This document shows, piece by piece, positions 51,526 to 62,418 of a DNA stretch of 64,000 nt. This DNA is from Rhynchopus sp. YZ270_cl-10 (lineage: Eukaryota; Euglenozoa; Diplonemea; Diplonemida; Diplonemidae): the NCBI GenBank assembly GCA_964035575.1, contig OZ037909.1, positions 620,001-684,000 of the forward strand. The letters are read 5' to 3'. The number at the start of each line of letters is the position of its first letter. The stretch's first letter is position 1. The notes beneath the pieces were generated by a model. The model saw only the letters and a program-made list of their open reading frames with translations, was not told the origin of the DNA and ran no database searches. Position numbers and translations under genes: made by a program.

Positions 51526-53445
51526 TTACCATTCGTGGAACTCTCTCGAAGCGAAAACGCTCTCAAAGTTCTTAAGGTAACGGAAGCCACGTTCCTCTAG
51601 CCACTGAATGCGACCCAGACTTCGCGACGGCATATCCGCAATGTTAGCTGCAGAAGCAACCCTCTCCAGCCACACACGAGAGGCCCCAGATGAGACCGAC
51701 TCAGACCAGAAGGATCGGACCATAGCATTAATAACAATGCGTTTAGCGTACCCTTTTACAAGGGTCACTTGAGCACACTCATTATCAACGAAAAACACTT
51801 GGGGAATTTGCTGGTAAGGGAGGTCGAGGGAGGGGAAAAGGGAGGAGAAGAAATGGTTACAGAAACATTGTGCCGAGAGTACGGCCTCCGTTTCGTATAA
51901 TTGGATGTTCGCCTCCTCTCGATGTGTCAGGGCTGACAAGCAGCCGCCATAGTAACGGTATTGCTTGTACAAAATACAAACACCCAACAAGCCCAAGGAG
52001 GCATCCGTGTAAACACAAAGGGGTGAACATGGAGAGGAAATAAAACGAGGGTCAATTATTCTGAAAAACGTAGAGCGCTTGAGCGCGTGTAACCACCACA
52101 CAAGAGCCCCCTCCAGGCGGGCTCCAAGAACTAAAAAGTGAGACTTAGAGTACTGTCTCGAATACAAAGGGTGAAGATATGCTCTACCCACGGCACCACA
52201 CATATTCTGCTGGACAAACGATAGTTGACCTAGCAGTTTTGCAGCATCGGTGGAGGAGAGGGAATTGGCGGACAGGATGGACTCAATCTTCGCAATCAGG
52301 GAGCACTGTCGGTCATCAGCTATGCGGCAGGTAATCAGGGGGGGGGCCGACAAGTCAATACAGACGCCTAGGTACTTCAACAACGAACCTACACGCTTTT
52401 TGGCGTCCCTGAAGACAAGGCCGATGACGTTCGAGAAGAGGTGTTGGAAGTCGTCCGCCATCGACTCAGCGTCGTCCTCGCTGCCCATTAGGAGGAAATC
52501 ATCGAAATATCCTGATGTAGGGATGCCCAACTGTCTGCGAGCGGTGCAAACCACGAAGCGTGAGAGCACGTTGTAGTCCAGAACCGCGCTCTCAGTCCCA
52601 AAGCAGAGGACGTTGCTCAGAAAACACTGCAATTGGAGTGAGACGGGGTCCACCGCGACAATCACAGCGTAGCGGCGTTGCGTGGCGTCAACGATCAGCG
52701 ACTTGTAGGCATCGCTCTGATCGAGAACAGCCATAGCAAGCTTGGGGACACCATGCGACTGCAAGCACAGCGCCGTGGCCACAGCATTGTCCACTCCGCA
52801 CAGGGAAATAGGTGTGTGGATGCGTGTGCCCTTGTTCGTCGGTCGCGCATTATCGCACCCACGTCGCTTCTGTCCTTGCGCCACGATGAAGCGACGGATG
52901 GGGATGAAGGAGTCGACGGGGAGGGACTCAGGAGTGTATGGACCCTCCAGCCAGCCTTTGTCGACTTCCGCAGAAAGCTGTGAGCTAATCTCGTGAAGGT
53001 CACCATCTTCAACGCAACGCCGACGCAGAGAATGAAGTACGCTAGCCTCATGGGTGACAAGAAGGGACTTCGACGAGATCACAACCTTCTTCGTACTGCG
53101 GCTGAGCTTAGGGTCGAAGACACCCACCTCAGAGAGGTCATCAACAACAGGGAAGCCGAAGCCCAGACGCGTGACGAACTCATTCTGTACCCCCGGAGCG
53201 GCGGCACCCATCGCAAGGAGAAGCTCTTCGACGAGAGGGACGTTTATCCGCATCGCAATGTCCTTGGCGGGATGGGAGGGATCGAAGTAGGAATTGAAGA
53301 GAGGTATATTGGCGCGAAGAGAAGAACCCCTGGACTCCCAATAACTGATCCGGTCCTTCCGAAAAGCCCTGTTCTGCGGCGCGGTTCGCGATGCGTAAGA
53401 TGCACAGCACGCCACCAAATCGGAATCAAGGTCAGGGAGGGTCAC
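51526..53445 (-). CDS. Reverse transcriptase-RNase H of the retroelement
   Basis: 639 aa open frame. RT signs: VPKLAMAVLDQSDAYKSLIV (motif A region), then SGYFDDFLLMG with the Y-x-D-D catalytic motif, then LLKYLGVCIDLSAPP. The C-terminal 200 residues fit RNase H: CVYTDASLGLLGVCI, then NIQLYETEAVLSA and VFFVDNECA. The N-terminal 200 residues are unassigned. The RT is of the DIRS/YR retroelement type, judged by context. Confidence 0.88.
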   Translation of the reverse strand: MTLPDLDSDLVACCASYASRTAPQNRAFRKDRISYWESRGSSLRANIPLFNSYFDPSHPAKDIAMRINVPLVEELLLAMGAAAPGVQNEFVTRLGFGFPVVDDLSEVGVFDPKLSRSTKKVVISSKSLLVTHEASVLHSLRRRCVEDGDLHEISSQLSAEVDKGWLEGPYTPESLPVDSFIPIRRFIVAQGQKRRGCDNARPTNKGTRIHTPISLCGVDNAVATALCLQSHGVPKLAMAVLDQSDAYKSLIVDATQRRYAVIVAVDPVSLQLQCFLSNVLCFGTESAVLDYNVLSRFVVCTARRQLGIPTSGYFDDFLLMGSEDDAESMADDFQHLFSNVIGLVFRDAKKRVGSLLKYLGVCIDLSAPPLITCRIADDRQCSLIAKIESILSANSLSSTDAAKLLGQLSFVQQNMCGAVGRAYLHPLYSRQYSKSHFLVLGARLEGALVWWLHALKRSTFFRIIDPRFISSPCSPLCVYTDASLGLLGVCILYKQYRYYGGCLSALTHREEANIQLYETEAVLSAQCFCNHFFSSLFPSLDLPYQQIPQVFFVDNECAQVTLVKGYAKRIVINAMVRSFWSESVSSGASRVWLERVASAANIADMPSRSLGRIQWLEERGFRYLKNFESVFASREFHEW

Positions 53446-53712
53446 CGGGTCGATGACGAGAGAAGAGACGCATCTCAGGTGGTCTTCAAAGGAAGAGGCT
53501 TCTACAGTGGCGTAGAGCCCTTTTTGCTTCAGGAAAGTATGTGAGAGGCGGGGTGGGATATTAGTAGCGATGGGTTCATCAAGATCGGGATCGGGAGTGC
53601 GCTCGGGAAGGAGTGCGTCAGATCGGAGCCAGACCTTATGCAGGAGGCTATCGGGCGGAGGGAGGGGCGTGTAAATGGAAGCGGGTGTAGGGAGAGGAGA
53701 TGCGAGGGGCAG

Positions 53713-55185
53713 TCATTCTTGGCGTTTGCCCTTCCCCTTCGCATGTCTCCCTTGGGTCTTAGGCGTGCCTTTGTCACCTTTGTCCCCTTTGCTCCCCTTC
53801 CGCCCCTTCGCGTCGGAGGGCCTGATGACCTCGAAAGCCGGCGGCGCATACGGGGCAGGATGCTGGAGCGGCGGCTCGTACGGGGAATAGGAGGGGGCCG
53901 GTCGGGTACGGCGTGCACGGCCTGACCTCCCACCACCTGAGTTCCCACCACCTGTGTTGCCACTACCTGTGTTGCCACTACCTGTGTTGCCACTACCTGT
54001 GTTGCCACCACCTGTGTTGCCACCACCTGTGTTGCCACCACCTGTGTTGCCACCACCTGTGTAGCCACCACCTGAGTACTCCTCACCAGCAGAGCTCTCG
54101 ACGATACCGGAGCCGGACAAGTCGAGATGCCGAATCTTATCTACGTCTAGCTTCTGAAGAAGAGAGAGCGCATCAGAAACGGTGGTCTCCGCCGAAGACT
54201 CGTGGACTCGCTGGAAAATCCACGACTCGTAGGTGGTGGAGACCCAAGCCCGCGTCCCCCGGTTCTGGAGCATAGCATGTGTCGCTACAATAGGCATAAT
54301 GGAGGTGACTAGGAGGAGGAGACGTAGGTAGTCGCGTGGTGCCACCGCCTCGCAGACGATTAAGGCTATCGCGTGCCTGGCGCGGACAAGAGAGTGTAGC
54401 AGAGGGGGGAGGACTTCATTCTTCAACTTCGCCGAAGTCTGAAGGAGGAGTGCTTGCTTGGCCTCACGTACCCCCTCAACCGTGTAGGCGAGCCCCGCCG
54501 CATCTACCACTTGCTCGTTCAAGTCTAGAGAAGAAGGGACGAAAGAAACAGAGTGTGCGGCATTGGGGGGGAACAAAATCTTACCCTTGGGGTCCAGCTG
54601 CAGGGGGAGCTTGCACCCGTCCTCGCGCTTGAGCTGGATGGCCCGCACGAGGTCCTGGCTGGGGAGAAGAAGCTCCGGCAGGTTCTCCAACCCCAGTTCA
54701 CGCAGTCGCTGGACGATGTTGATCGTCTTCCGCGGGGCGCGGGAGGAGGACGAAGCATTAGTAGTGGTGGCAGGGGCGGCAGCGGCAGTCTTGGCAATGG
54801 CAGCCAGGGTCGCGAGGACAAGGCCAATGTCACCGTCCTGCAAGCCGTCCGTCGACAACGAAGCGGGGGTAGGAAGGACCGCCGGAAGCTCTGCGAGGTG
54901 CACCAGGTTGTACTTAGTCACAACAGCAGTGATGCGCAGGATGGCAGCGATGGAGGGCGCGGGGGATGACGCAGGCCTGGCAGCGACTATCTCGCACACC
55001 ACACAAGCGGCCACGGAGCGCACGTGGGAGTCGTCAGGCGCGTGCTCGGACCTGACAACCAAGTCGTAGGCGTCGTTGAGCTGCGCGGAGACAGCAGTGG
55101 AGAAGGAAGGTGGAGGAGGCGTCTTGTCGACAGCGCACTGGCGCAGGACGTCCATCTCACTCATCACCAGACGCAGGGTATCCAT
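53713..55185 (-). CDS. Gag-like ORF of the retroelement
   Basis: 490 aa open frame; its start is 6 bp from the N gap, so the true start may be in the gap. Residues 1-360 are helical and Ala/Leu-rich. Residues about 370-420 are nine or so GGGNT/GSGNT pentapeptides, and the end is basic (SDAKGRKGSKGDKGDKG) as in nucleic-acid-binding gag tails. No zinc knuckle seen. First ORF of the element. Confidence 0.7.
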   Translation of the reverse strand: MDTLRLVMSEMDVLRQCAVDKTPPPPSFSTAVSAQLNDAYDLVVRSEHAPDDSHVRSVAACVVCEIVAARPASSPAPSIAAILRITAVVTKYNLVHLAELPAVLPTPASLSTDGLQDGDIGLVLATLAAIAKTAAAAPATTTNASSSSRAPRKTINIVQRLRELGLENLPELLLPSQDLVRAIQLKREDGCKLPLQLDPKGKILFPPNAAHSVSFVPSSLDLNEQVVDAAGLAYTVEGVREAKQALLLQTSAKLKNEVLPPLLHSLVRARHAIALIVCEAVAPRDYLRLLLLVTSIMPIVATHAMLQNRGTRAWVSTTYESWIFQRVHESSAETTVSDALSLLQKLDVDKIRHLDLSGSGIVESSAGEEYSGGGYTGGGNTGGGNTGGGNTGGGNTGSGNTGSGNTGSGNTGGGNSGGGRSGRARRTRPAPSYSPYEPPLQHPAPYAPPAFEVIRPSDAKGRKGSKGDKGDKGTPKTQGRHAKGKGKRQE

Positions 55186-55191
55186 GGTGTG

Positions 55192-55391
55192 NNNNNNNNN
55201 NNNNNNNNNNNNNNNNNNNNNNNNNNNNNNNNNNNNNNNNNNNNNNNNNNNNNNNNNNNNNNNNNNNNNNNNNNNNNNNNNNNNNNNNNNNNNNNNNNNN
55301 NNNNNNNNNNNNNNNNNNNNNNNNNNNNNNNNNNNNNNNNNNNNNNNNNNNNNNNNNNNNNNNNNNNNNNNNNNNNNNNNNNNNNNNNNNN
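55192..55391. other. Assembly gap, 200 N
   Basis: Exactly 200 N, so the length is probably nominal. It sits between the gag-like ORF and the tandem repeats, where a repeat array likely collapsed. Confidence 0.98.
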
Positions 55392-55900
55392 ACTCAACCA
55401 GGTAGACCTAGTGCAGAGGAGTTAGATGTAGCAATAGCAGTATTCTAGCAGTAGCAGAAGTAGTAGCAGAAGTAGTAGAAGAAGTAGTAGCAGAAGTAGT
55501 AGCAGAAGTAGTAGCAGTAGTCATCCGGTGATCTAAACCAGGCTCACTCAGGCAGACCTTGTGCAAGAGTGGTTATTGTAGCAGTAGCAGTAGCAGTAGC
55601 AGTAGTCATCCGGTGATCTAAACCAGGCTCACTCAGGCAGACCTAGTGCAAGAGTGGTTATTGTAGCAGTAGCAGTAGCAGTAGTCATCCGGTGATCTAA
55701 ACCAGGCTCACTCAGGCAGACCTAGTGCAAGAGTGGTTATTGTAGCAGTAGCAGTAGCAGTAGTCATCCGGTGATCTAAACCAGGCTCACTCAGGCAGAC
55801 CTAGTGCAAGAGTGGTTAGTAGTAGCAGTAGCAGTAGCAGTAGTCATCCAGTGATCTAAACCAGATGCTCACTCAGGCAGACCTAGTGCAAGAGTGGTCA
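55392..55900 (+). repeat. 79-85-bp tandem repeats with GTAGCA triplets
   Basis: Five or more units carrying TCATCCGGTGATCTAAACCA, GGCTCACTCAGGCAGACC and a variable run of GTAGCA. Starts of TCATCCGG or TCATCCAG at 55521, 55606, 55685, 55764 and 55844. It matches in position the 41-bp array of copy 1. Confidence 0.85.
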
Positions 55901-56303
55901 GTAGTAGCAGTAGAGGTAGTCCGAATAGATTACTTAATGTTTAGCAGTAGAGGTAGACACCCAGAGGCCCAGTCCAGACGTTCTCTCCGTCAGAAACAGT
56001 GTCGTGACGGCACAGCCAGGTAAGTAGTTCTCATCCAGGCAGACCCAGTGCCATGGCAGGACGAAGAAGATGGCATGCGGAGAGCCGGAAGGGGCGGGAA
56101 GCACCCCAACCGAGACAAAGAGGCAAGGGTGGGGGGGGGGGGCTTTTTTTCTCAGGGGGGGAGGGGGGGGGGGGGGGGGGGGGAAGGTGGGTTTGGCTAG
56201 TCTCTACCACCTAGAGCAAAAAAAAAAAAAACCGTAGAGACACATCAAGGCGCATGAGATCGATCGCAGACGGGCCCACCGCCAGGTCGTAGAGTCTCAA
56301 GGC

Positions 56304-56446
56304 GAGAAATTATAAATTCTTTAAAGTGTCATGTTAACGATTTGTATCGCATGGAAATCATACCGTATGATTTCGTTAAGCGGTTGCAGAGTTGGCTAGC
56401 CGAAAACAAAAAGGCTGATATTTGGTTGCACAAAATATAATCCTTC
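56304..56446. repeat. Split direct repeat B2 (copy 2)
   Basis: Identical by eye to B1 at 50980-51122; starts GAGAAATTATAAATTC. Confidence 0.85.
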
Positions 56447-57135
56447 TTTTTTTTTTTGTATTTTCGATAATTTAGGTTAGCATATACTAGAACCGCACTC
56501 CCCCCCCTCAACGCAACAAGCTGAGTTTTTTTTTATACTCCATTTTTCGCTCTCACAAAGAATCGCAGCTTTCTTTTTTTTATTACTATCTTACTGAGTA
56601 AGAGGAGAGCTCCAGTACACCATGTGGACCATCTATGTTTGACTTTTGTTCCCTTTTTTTATTTTTGGAATTTCTTGCTTGAATATTTTCACCCCTCCCG
56701 GAAAAAATAAAGTAAAAATAAAACAGTTCTCCGTAAAATCTTGGTTTTTTTTTTTTTTTTGTCTTCACTATTTTGGCAAAATATTACCCATTCTTTTGCA
56801 TCTTTTCATGGTTTCTTTTTTCTGGAAATGGCGATTTTTTTCTCGAGGGTACCGCCAACACTCTGAAAGAAACCCTGCTATTTTTTTTTTTTTTACCCAC
56901 CCCTCCCCAGAATGTGTTTTTTTAAAAACTTTTTTTCTTTTTTTTGCGTTCTCACACCTTCCGCTCCCCTCTATTATTGTGAAGAACTCTCGAGAGTCCA
57001 ACAATACTTTAAAAAAAAGGTAAAGTTATAAGATGAATGTGCCTCTCTAGTGTACATCCATCTTCAAAAAAGAAAAAGAAAAAATCCCAAGGTAGAAGGT
57101 GATAAACCATCTGAAACAAAAAAGGGGGAGGAGTA
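56447..57135. other. Intergenic, one degenerate S2 copy
   Basis: T-rich, no gene seen. An S2-like copy at 57012-57066 (AAGGTAAAGTTATAAGATG ... CATCTTC) keeps an ATGT/ACAT stem with CTC in the loop. Confidence 0.45.
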
Positions 57136-58096
57136 GGGGTGGCATCAAAACAAAAAACGCGGACAATGTCCGCGTTTTTGGGGGGGGAGGGGGGGGGTCT
57201 GAAATTCCAGAAAACGCGGACATTTTGGGGTTTTTTTTTCCTCGAAAATTTTTTTCTTCACTGGGGTCGTACACGATTTTGACCAAAATTTATAAAAACT
57301 CGTCCATTTCGGCAAATTGACCCCACCACAGAACCGGCGGATTCAGGAAATGCAAATGCCGGTGTTTTCGGGCAAAATAAAAAATACAAGATGCCCGCGT
57401 TTTTTTGCAAAATGTACACGAATGGGGGGCCCTTAAACCCCTGCTACCATGTGCTTCTACAGGCAAACACTTGGACCCCTTTACCTTACACTGACGGGTT
57501 TTGACCAAAATCAAGAACTTGTCCATTTTGGCAAATTGACCCCACCACAGAACGGACGGATTCCGGAAATGCAAATGCCGGTGTTTTTGCACATTTTCAT
57601 GGTTTCAGCATCAGAGAGAGAAAATCTGGGTTGTGGGATTTACCTTGCCCCCTTTACCTTACACTCATTTTGACCAAAACCAAGAACTTGGCCATTTCGG
57701 CAAATTGACCCCACCACAGCGCGGACAGATCCCGGAAATGCCAATCGCGGCATGTTTTGGGGCTGAAAAATTTTCACCTGAAAATTTTTTTCAGCAGCAT
57801 TTTTTGGCCGAAAATGGGCCCCACGTATTAGTGACCGGGCTCATATTTTCAAAAAATTTAAGTGGTCAAAAAATTGTCCAATTTTCGAGATTGACCCCAC
57901 CACTTTCTGGACGGATTCCGGAAATGCCAAAAAACTGTGTTTTGGGTCACGAATTTGCACCCCGTCACCCAAAAACCAGCAAAAAATAGGGGAAAAAAAA
58001 ACAAAAAATGTCCGCGTTTTGGGGGGGGGAGGGGGGGGGTCTGAAATTCCCCAAAAACGCGGACATTGTCCGCGTTTTTTGTTTTGATGCCACCCC
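57136..58096. mobile_element. 961-bp TIR element with perfect 48-bp ends
   Basis: Both ends start GGGGTGGCATCAAAACAAAA and match 48 of 48 bases. Each contains the palindrome CGCGGACAATGTCCGCG. The same 3 bp, GTA, lies outside each end (57133-57135 and 58097-58099). Three-bp duplications occur in PIF/Harbinger and CACTA elements; no transposase is present to decide. The interior is about four diverged direct copies of a unit with TTGACCCCACCAC and GGACGGATTCCGGAAATGC (the H repeat). Confidence 0.8.
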
Positions 58097-58099
58097 GTA

Positions 58100-59111
58100 A
58101 TCGTCCACCCTTTTTTTTTCACCCGCCCCAATCTCGGGACCCTACCGGATATCGGTTGGGTTGGGTTGCGGGATGACCTTCTTTGCAAGGAAGAAGTCGT
58201 GCACAACGCGTGATCTCAGCAGGTCTGTGTTGTGTGTGTGTGTGTTTGATAACGAATTTAGAGTGGGTAACGCCTGAACGGAGTATAGCCCACTGTTGTG
58301 TGTGTGTTTGATAACTAATAGGGGTAATTCTTGTGCAGAATGTGGTCCATAAGTTGTGTGTGTGTGGGGATGTGTTTTAAAAAAACACGCAATTTGGTAA
58401 ATTGTTCGTATCGTTCGTAATAGCATTGAAGTAATCCGCTTGTGTAATATTTCCCATTTTAATGCGCGCTTGATGACCAGGGTTCTCTACCTCCTAAAAA
58501 TTTGAAGGTATCAAAAAAAAAGAGGAAAATTCGTGAGATTTTGCGTTTTTCTTTTTATTTGGTAGGATCTCAGTTGTGGGTCTCAGCTCCGACAGTGGGT
58601 CAAGCCCTCCCAGTGCGAGTTTGTATACGAAAAGGCTGGTATTCGCATCAAGGAAAAGCCTCCAGAGAAAAAAATGTGACATACCGAGAGTCGAGAGGGT
58701 ACGCACATCATACACTGTAACGAACCCAAGCTGCGCTTTGTGGATGATTTGTGCCTTGATGTTGATGTACTGTTGTGATGGTTGGATGGTGTGGGTTGTG
58801 GCGTGTTTACTCAATGAATGATAACGGATATGTAGCGACAACCGCAGAAACAGTTACCAGCTGAAGAAACGTGGGGGGGGGTACTGGCAACCATTTGTAC
58901 TGCAGACATCTTTGCTTTTTGCTTTACGAGAAGGATTAAAAAAAGTAGACTACAACGGTGCTGATCAAAACCCTAAGGGAGAGAAGACAAGCGGCAAAAA
59001 AAGAGTCAATTCATAAAAGAGAAACGTTGGGAGTATGAACCAGCCTCTCTCGTGGTCATGAAAAGTCAGAGAGAAAAAAGGTGGGTGTGACGGTGTTGGA
59101 AAGTGGTTTAC
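58100..59111. other. 3' region of the kinesin-like gene, possible last exon
   Basis: A minus-strand stretch at 58142-58210 ends in a stop and reads like a protein C-terminus (RVVHDFFLAKKVIPQPNPTD). It could be the last exon of the upstream gene, but I could not find an acceptor in the right phase. GT/CA-rich repeats (GTGTGTGTG) lie at 58230-58370. No other gene seen. Confidence 0.4.
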
Positions 59112-62061
59112 CTGAATCGGTGTGACGTGGTTGTCCCCACACAGCTTGAGCTCCTCGGCCATGAGCCTGTCCCGTCCTTGCCTGTTTGTGAGCTCAAGCT
59201 GCTCACCCCAGGCCATCGTCGGTGGGGGGTCCATAGCACCATTCTTGCGGTCCACAACTTTCCCTGTTAGTGTTAATGTTGGATATTTTGTAGATTTTTT
59301 CAATCAATAATCTGTCAGTTTAGCGCAGCCAAACAGACAGTGGTCACTATCGTTTTTTTTAAACAAGTTTCAACATTGTTCGACATAATGACTTCTTATT
59401 GTCAACAATCACTTTACAATCAACGTAGGTACCCACCCAAAAACACCCAACAAGACCCCAGAACATACTCCACTCATCTTTGTTGACGAGGAGACGCTGG
59501 AGGACAACCACCCAGGCCTCGAAGTCTGAGTCTGTCTCTGCAATGACATCCCATGTCTTGCCCTTTTTGAACTCAAGCGAGAAGGACCGGTAGAAGTAGT
59601 TCCCCATGTTCTCGGGGGTGACGGTGGCTGTGGGCGTGCGGTTGTAGGCACCGTCGACGTCGTGGATGAGGTCGGAGGAACGTGTTGCCTGCGAGCGGCC
59701 TGCCTCGAAGGACTTGAAGTTCGGTGTGTACTGTCCAAGGATGATGCGCTTGATGTCACGGAAGTACGCCGTGGTCGTGGGACGCCTCTTGTTCGCAGGC
59801 ATGCCCTCCTCGTCCACCTCGCAAGAGTGGATGCGTTTGCGGTCCTCAGAGATGAAGAGGTAACGCTTGCGCTCAGACCCTCTGATCTTGGTCATCCTGC
59901 ACCCATGCTCAAGGTACTGCACCACCTGCTCCAGAAGCGACTCGAGATGCTTCTCCTTCTTGATAGCATCCGACATCTGGTCCTTCTTGACACGGTTCTG
60001 CTGCTCGTTCAGCCTAGAGCGGTACTGTGTGGCCGCCTTCTCAAGCTGGTCCCTCCTGTCCAGCTCCTCGTTGAGCTTGGCCTCCAGGCGCTGTCTTTCC
60101 TTTGTGAAGTACTCCATGAGTTGCTTGCGGGTGTCTTCGGTCTTTTCCTCCTTTGCTGCGGGGGGTGCATCGTCGTCGAGACTGATCATCTGCGTGACGA
60201 ATTTGTCGATGCTCTTGACGTCCTCCTTGATGCTCTCTTCTGTGTCCGCGTCTGCGTCTTCACGCAACTTGAGAAGGTCCTTCTTCTTCACAGCCTCCAG
60301 GTCGCACACTGCAGTCACAATCTTCTCGTTGGCAGACTTGATCTCGGAAAGCCACTTCTGGCGCATACCGCGACGTTCGACCATAGACTTGTCACGTTTG
60401 TCCTTCGCCTGCTTGCGGCTCTGGATGATCATGGCCGTGCCCTTAGTGTGGTCCTTGCTCAGCAGCTCGAGCTGCTCCTTCTGCTTCGCAATGCTCTCAT
60501 GACGTGCCTGCAGCTGTGTCTCAATGTCCGTCACATCCTTCTTAAGGCGCTCGGTCTTCTCCTCCTCCTCAACACGCTTCTTGCGCACCTTCTCCAGCTG
60601 CTTCTCGTACTCCTTGATCTTGGTGGAGTGCTTTTCGTTCATCTTCTGGTTCTCCTTTGTCTTGTCGTTGAGGAGTGCCTCGAGCTTTGCAATGTTCTGG
60701 TTGCTTTTGCGCTGTTCGCCTTCGATGTACTGCTTCGCCTCTTCCGCTGCCTTGGTGCGGAGGGCTTCGATCTCAACGTTCTTGGCAGCTTCACGCTGGT
60801 TGGTGATCTTGTTGATACGCTTCTGCTCCTCCTCCTTGATGTTGGCTACGGGCTTTGCCTGGTTGTAGATGACAGGCTTGTAGCCGTGCACGATCTTGAC
60901 AATCTCAAGCTCGTCCTTCAGCTCGATGATGTCCTGCTCAAGACGCCAACGCTCCACAGCGAGGTCACGCGAGGCAGGCCCGACACCGCTGCCACCAATC
61001 ACGTTAATGATGCGCTTGCCGAAGGTGAGTGTCTGGTACGACTCCTCTGCGTTGCGTCCGTCATCCAGCATGGACAGGAAGAGGACGGACTCTGTGGGCT
61101 TGTTCTCTTCGTTGAAGGGGTTGTTCTTCTCTGAGTTGTACGCACGCTTCAGGAGATGCATGAGACGGCACTTTCCGAAGGGCACACGGAGACGCTTGCA
61201 GCGGATGGCACCAAGCACACCGACAATGGCGGAGAGTGTCTTCTGTTGGTCCTCGTACTTGGACAGCGTCTGCTGCTCAATGCCGCAGAGGGCAGGACGC
61301 TCAGAGTCGCCGAGGCATACCATGGTGAGACTGTTCTGCTCGACGTCCTGGTGGTGAGCCTCGAAGGTACCGTCCTCATTTTCGCTGGGGTCTCTGTTTG
61401 GGTCAAAGATGCGTGCATGGAAGATGATGTTGTCAGGGTTGTACGCAGGGAACGGCTCGTCGTGTTTAGGCAGCTCCAACACGTCTGCAAAGACCTTGCG
61501 TGAGTTCTCCGCAACATCCTTGCAAAGCGACTCCAAGCTGCTCCAGTTCGTCGCCGTCACTTCAGTCAGCCCAGAGATAATAGGCGGTCCCTTCAGACTC
61601 TCCGTCATCACACCGCTGTCGTTGTCCAGCTTGAACAGGTCAACAATCACCTTCCCGTTCCCGATGATGTAGCACTGAACCTTGCAGACGTGCTTCGCGA
61701 ACTCAGGGTTTGAGGACATATCCTTCAGCATTTTGTGCAGGATGCCCTTCTGTGGTGCGCCTGCAGGGCCAAACATAGTATCGCGCTTAGGTGTCGAGCG
61801 CTTCCCACCAAAGTACACCACTGCGTTCTGCCTGTCGAGGACCTTCTTGCCCAAGTCCTTCAGGTACCCGGAGTACAGCTCGTCAGCACCAGGGTTGTCG
61901 TGCACATTGTCAAACGCAAACCGTGCCTCCCCATGAGGGAAGCCTGCATCGCGCAGCTCCTTAGGCGCGCTGAACTCAACGTTCTCACTGTTCGCTGTAA
62001 GGCACTTTCCGCCAAACGCGTCCTTGTGCGTGTGCACGCAGGTGACGAGACTCACGTCCAT
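59112..62061 (-). CDS. Degenerate kinesin-like protein with coiled coil and PH-like domain
   Basis: Exon 1 is 62061-59469, then exon 2 59263-59112 (donor GTATGT, acceptor CTAACAG; in phase). A GTAAAC donor at 59111 means at least one more exon, not resolved; at least 915 aa. The first 355 residues follow the kinesin motor in order: ARFAFDNVHDNPGADELYSG, then NAVVYFGGKRSTPKRDTMFG where the P-loop should be, NSLTMVCLGDSERP at switch II, KTLSAIVGVLGAIRCKRLRV, and ESYQTLTFGKRI. The GxxxxGKT P-loop and the SSRSH switch I are not present, so ATP hydrolysis is doubtful. Residues about 375-745 are coiled coil. Residues about 750-864 look like a PH domain (KRYLFISEDRKRIHSCEVDE ... WDVIAETDSDFEAWVVVLQR). 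A microtubule- or membrane-linked scaffold is likely. Confidence 0.82.
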
Positions 62062-62418
62062 TGTTGCCCACCAGTCCCCGCGTGTGCTTCTTGTTGTGAA
62101 GCCTGTGAGATAGAGTGTAAGGAAGGTGTCAAAATTCTCGCAAAGAGGGTAGTGGGAGGCATGAAAATGGTAGTGGCATTGGGACTTAGATATACATTAT
62201 CTTAGGGGGTTGGGGAACAAGTGAGAATGAGTACGTGAATCATATGCAATACGGGTCACAAGGTACAACAAAAAAAGAACTAAAAAATACAAAAATAAAT
62301 AAAAACAAACAAACAAGTGAGGTAAACAGTGGGGGATAACGGAGTACAAAAAAAAGCACCTCACGGGCGCAGGAGGATGGGGATCTAACGTTGCTCTCTA
62401 CTCATGCTACAGTTCAGT
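62062..62418. other. Spacer between kinesin-like and Ala-rich genes
   Basis: About 360 bp, AT-rich, with A-rich stretches near 62265-62350. It is the 3' flank of the Ala-rich gene and 5' flank of the kinesin-like gene. Nothing else seen. Confidence 0.45.

Larger units (their letters stand above)
49497..56446 (-). mobile_element. Tyrosine-recombinase retroelement (DIRS/Ngaro-like), looks whole apart from an assembly gap
   Basis: About 6.95 kb including 200 N. Split direct repeats: A1 49497-49684, B1 50980-51122, A2 51123-51310, B2 56304-56446. A1/A2 and B1/B2 look identical, so the insertion is young. Coding is on the minus strand: gag-like ORF, then RT-RNaseH, then the joined internal repeats, then the tyrosine recombinase and the last repeat. 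The order is thus repeat - gag - RT/RH - joined repeats - YR - repeat. Tandem units of about 79-85 bp lie before the gag-like ORF. Same family as 26914-32401, but with different repeat sequence in detail. Confidence 0.88.
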
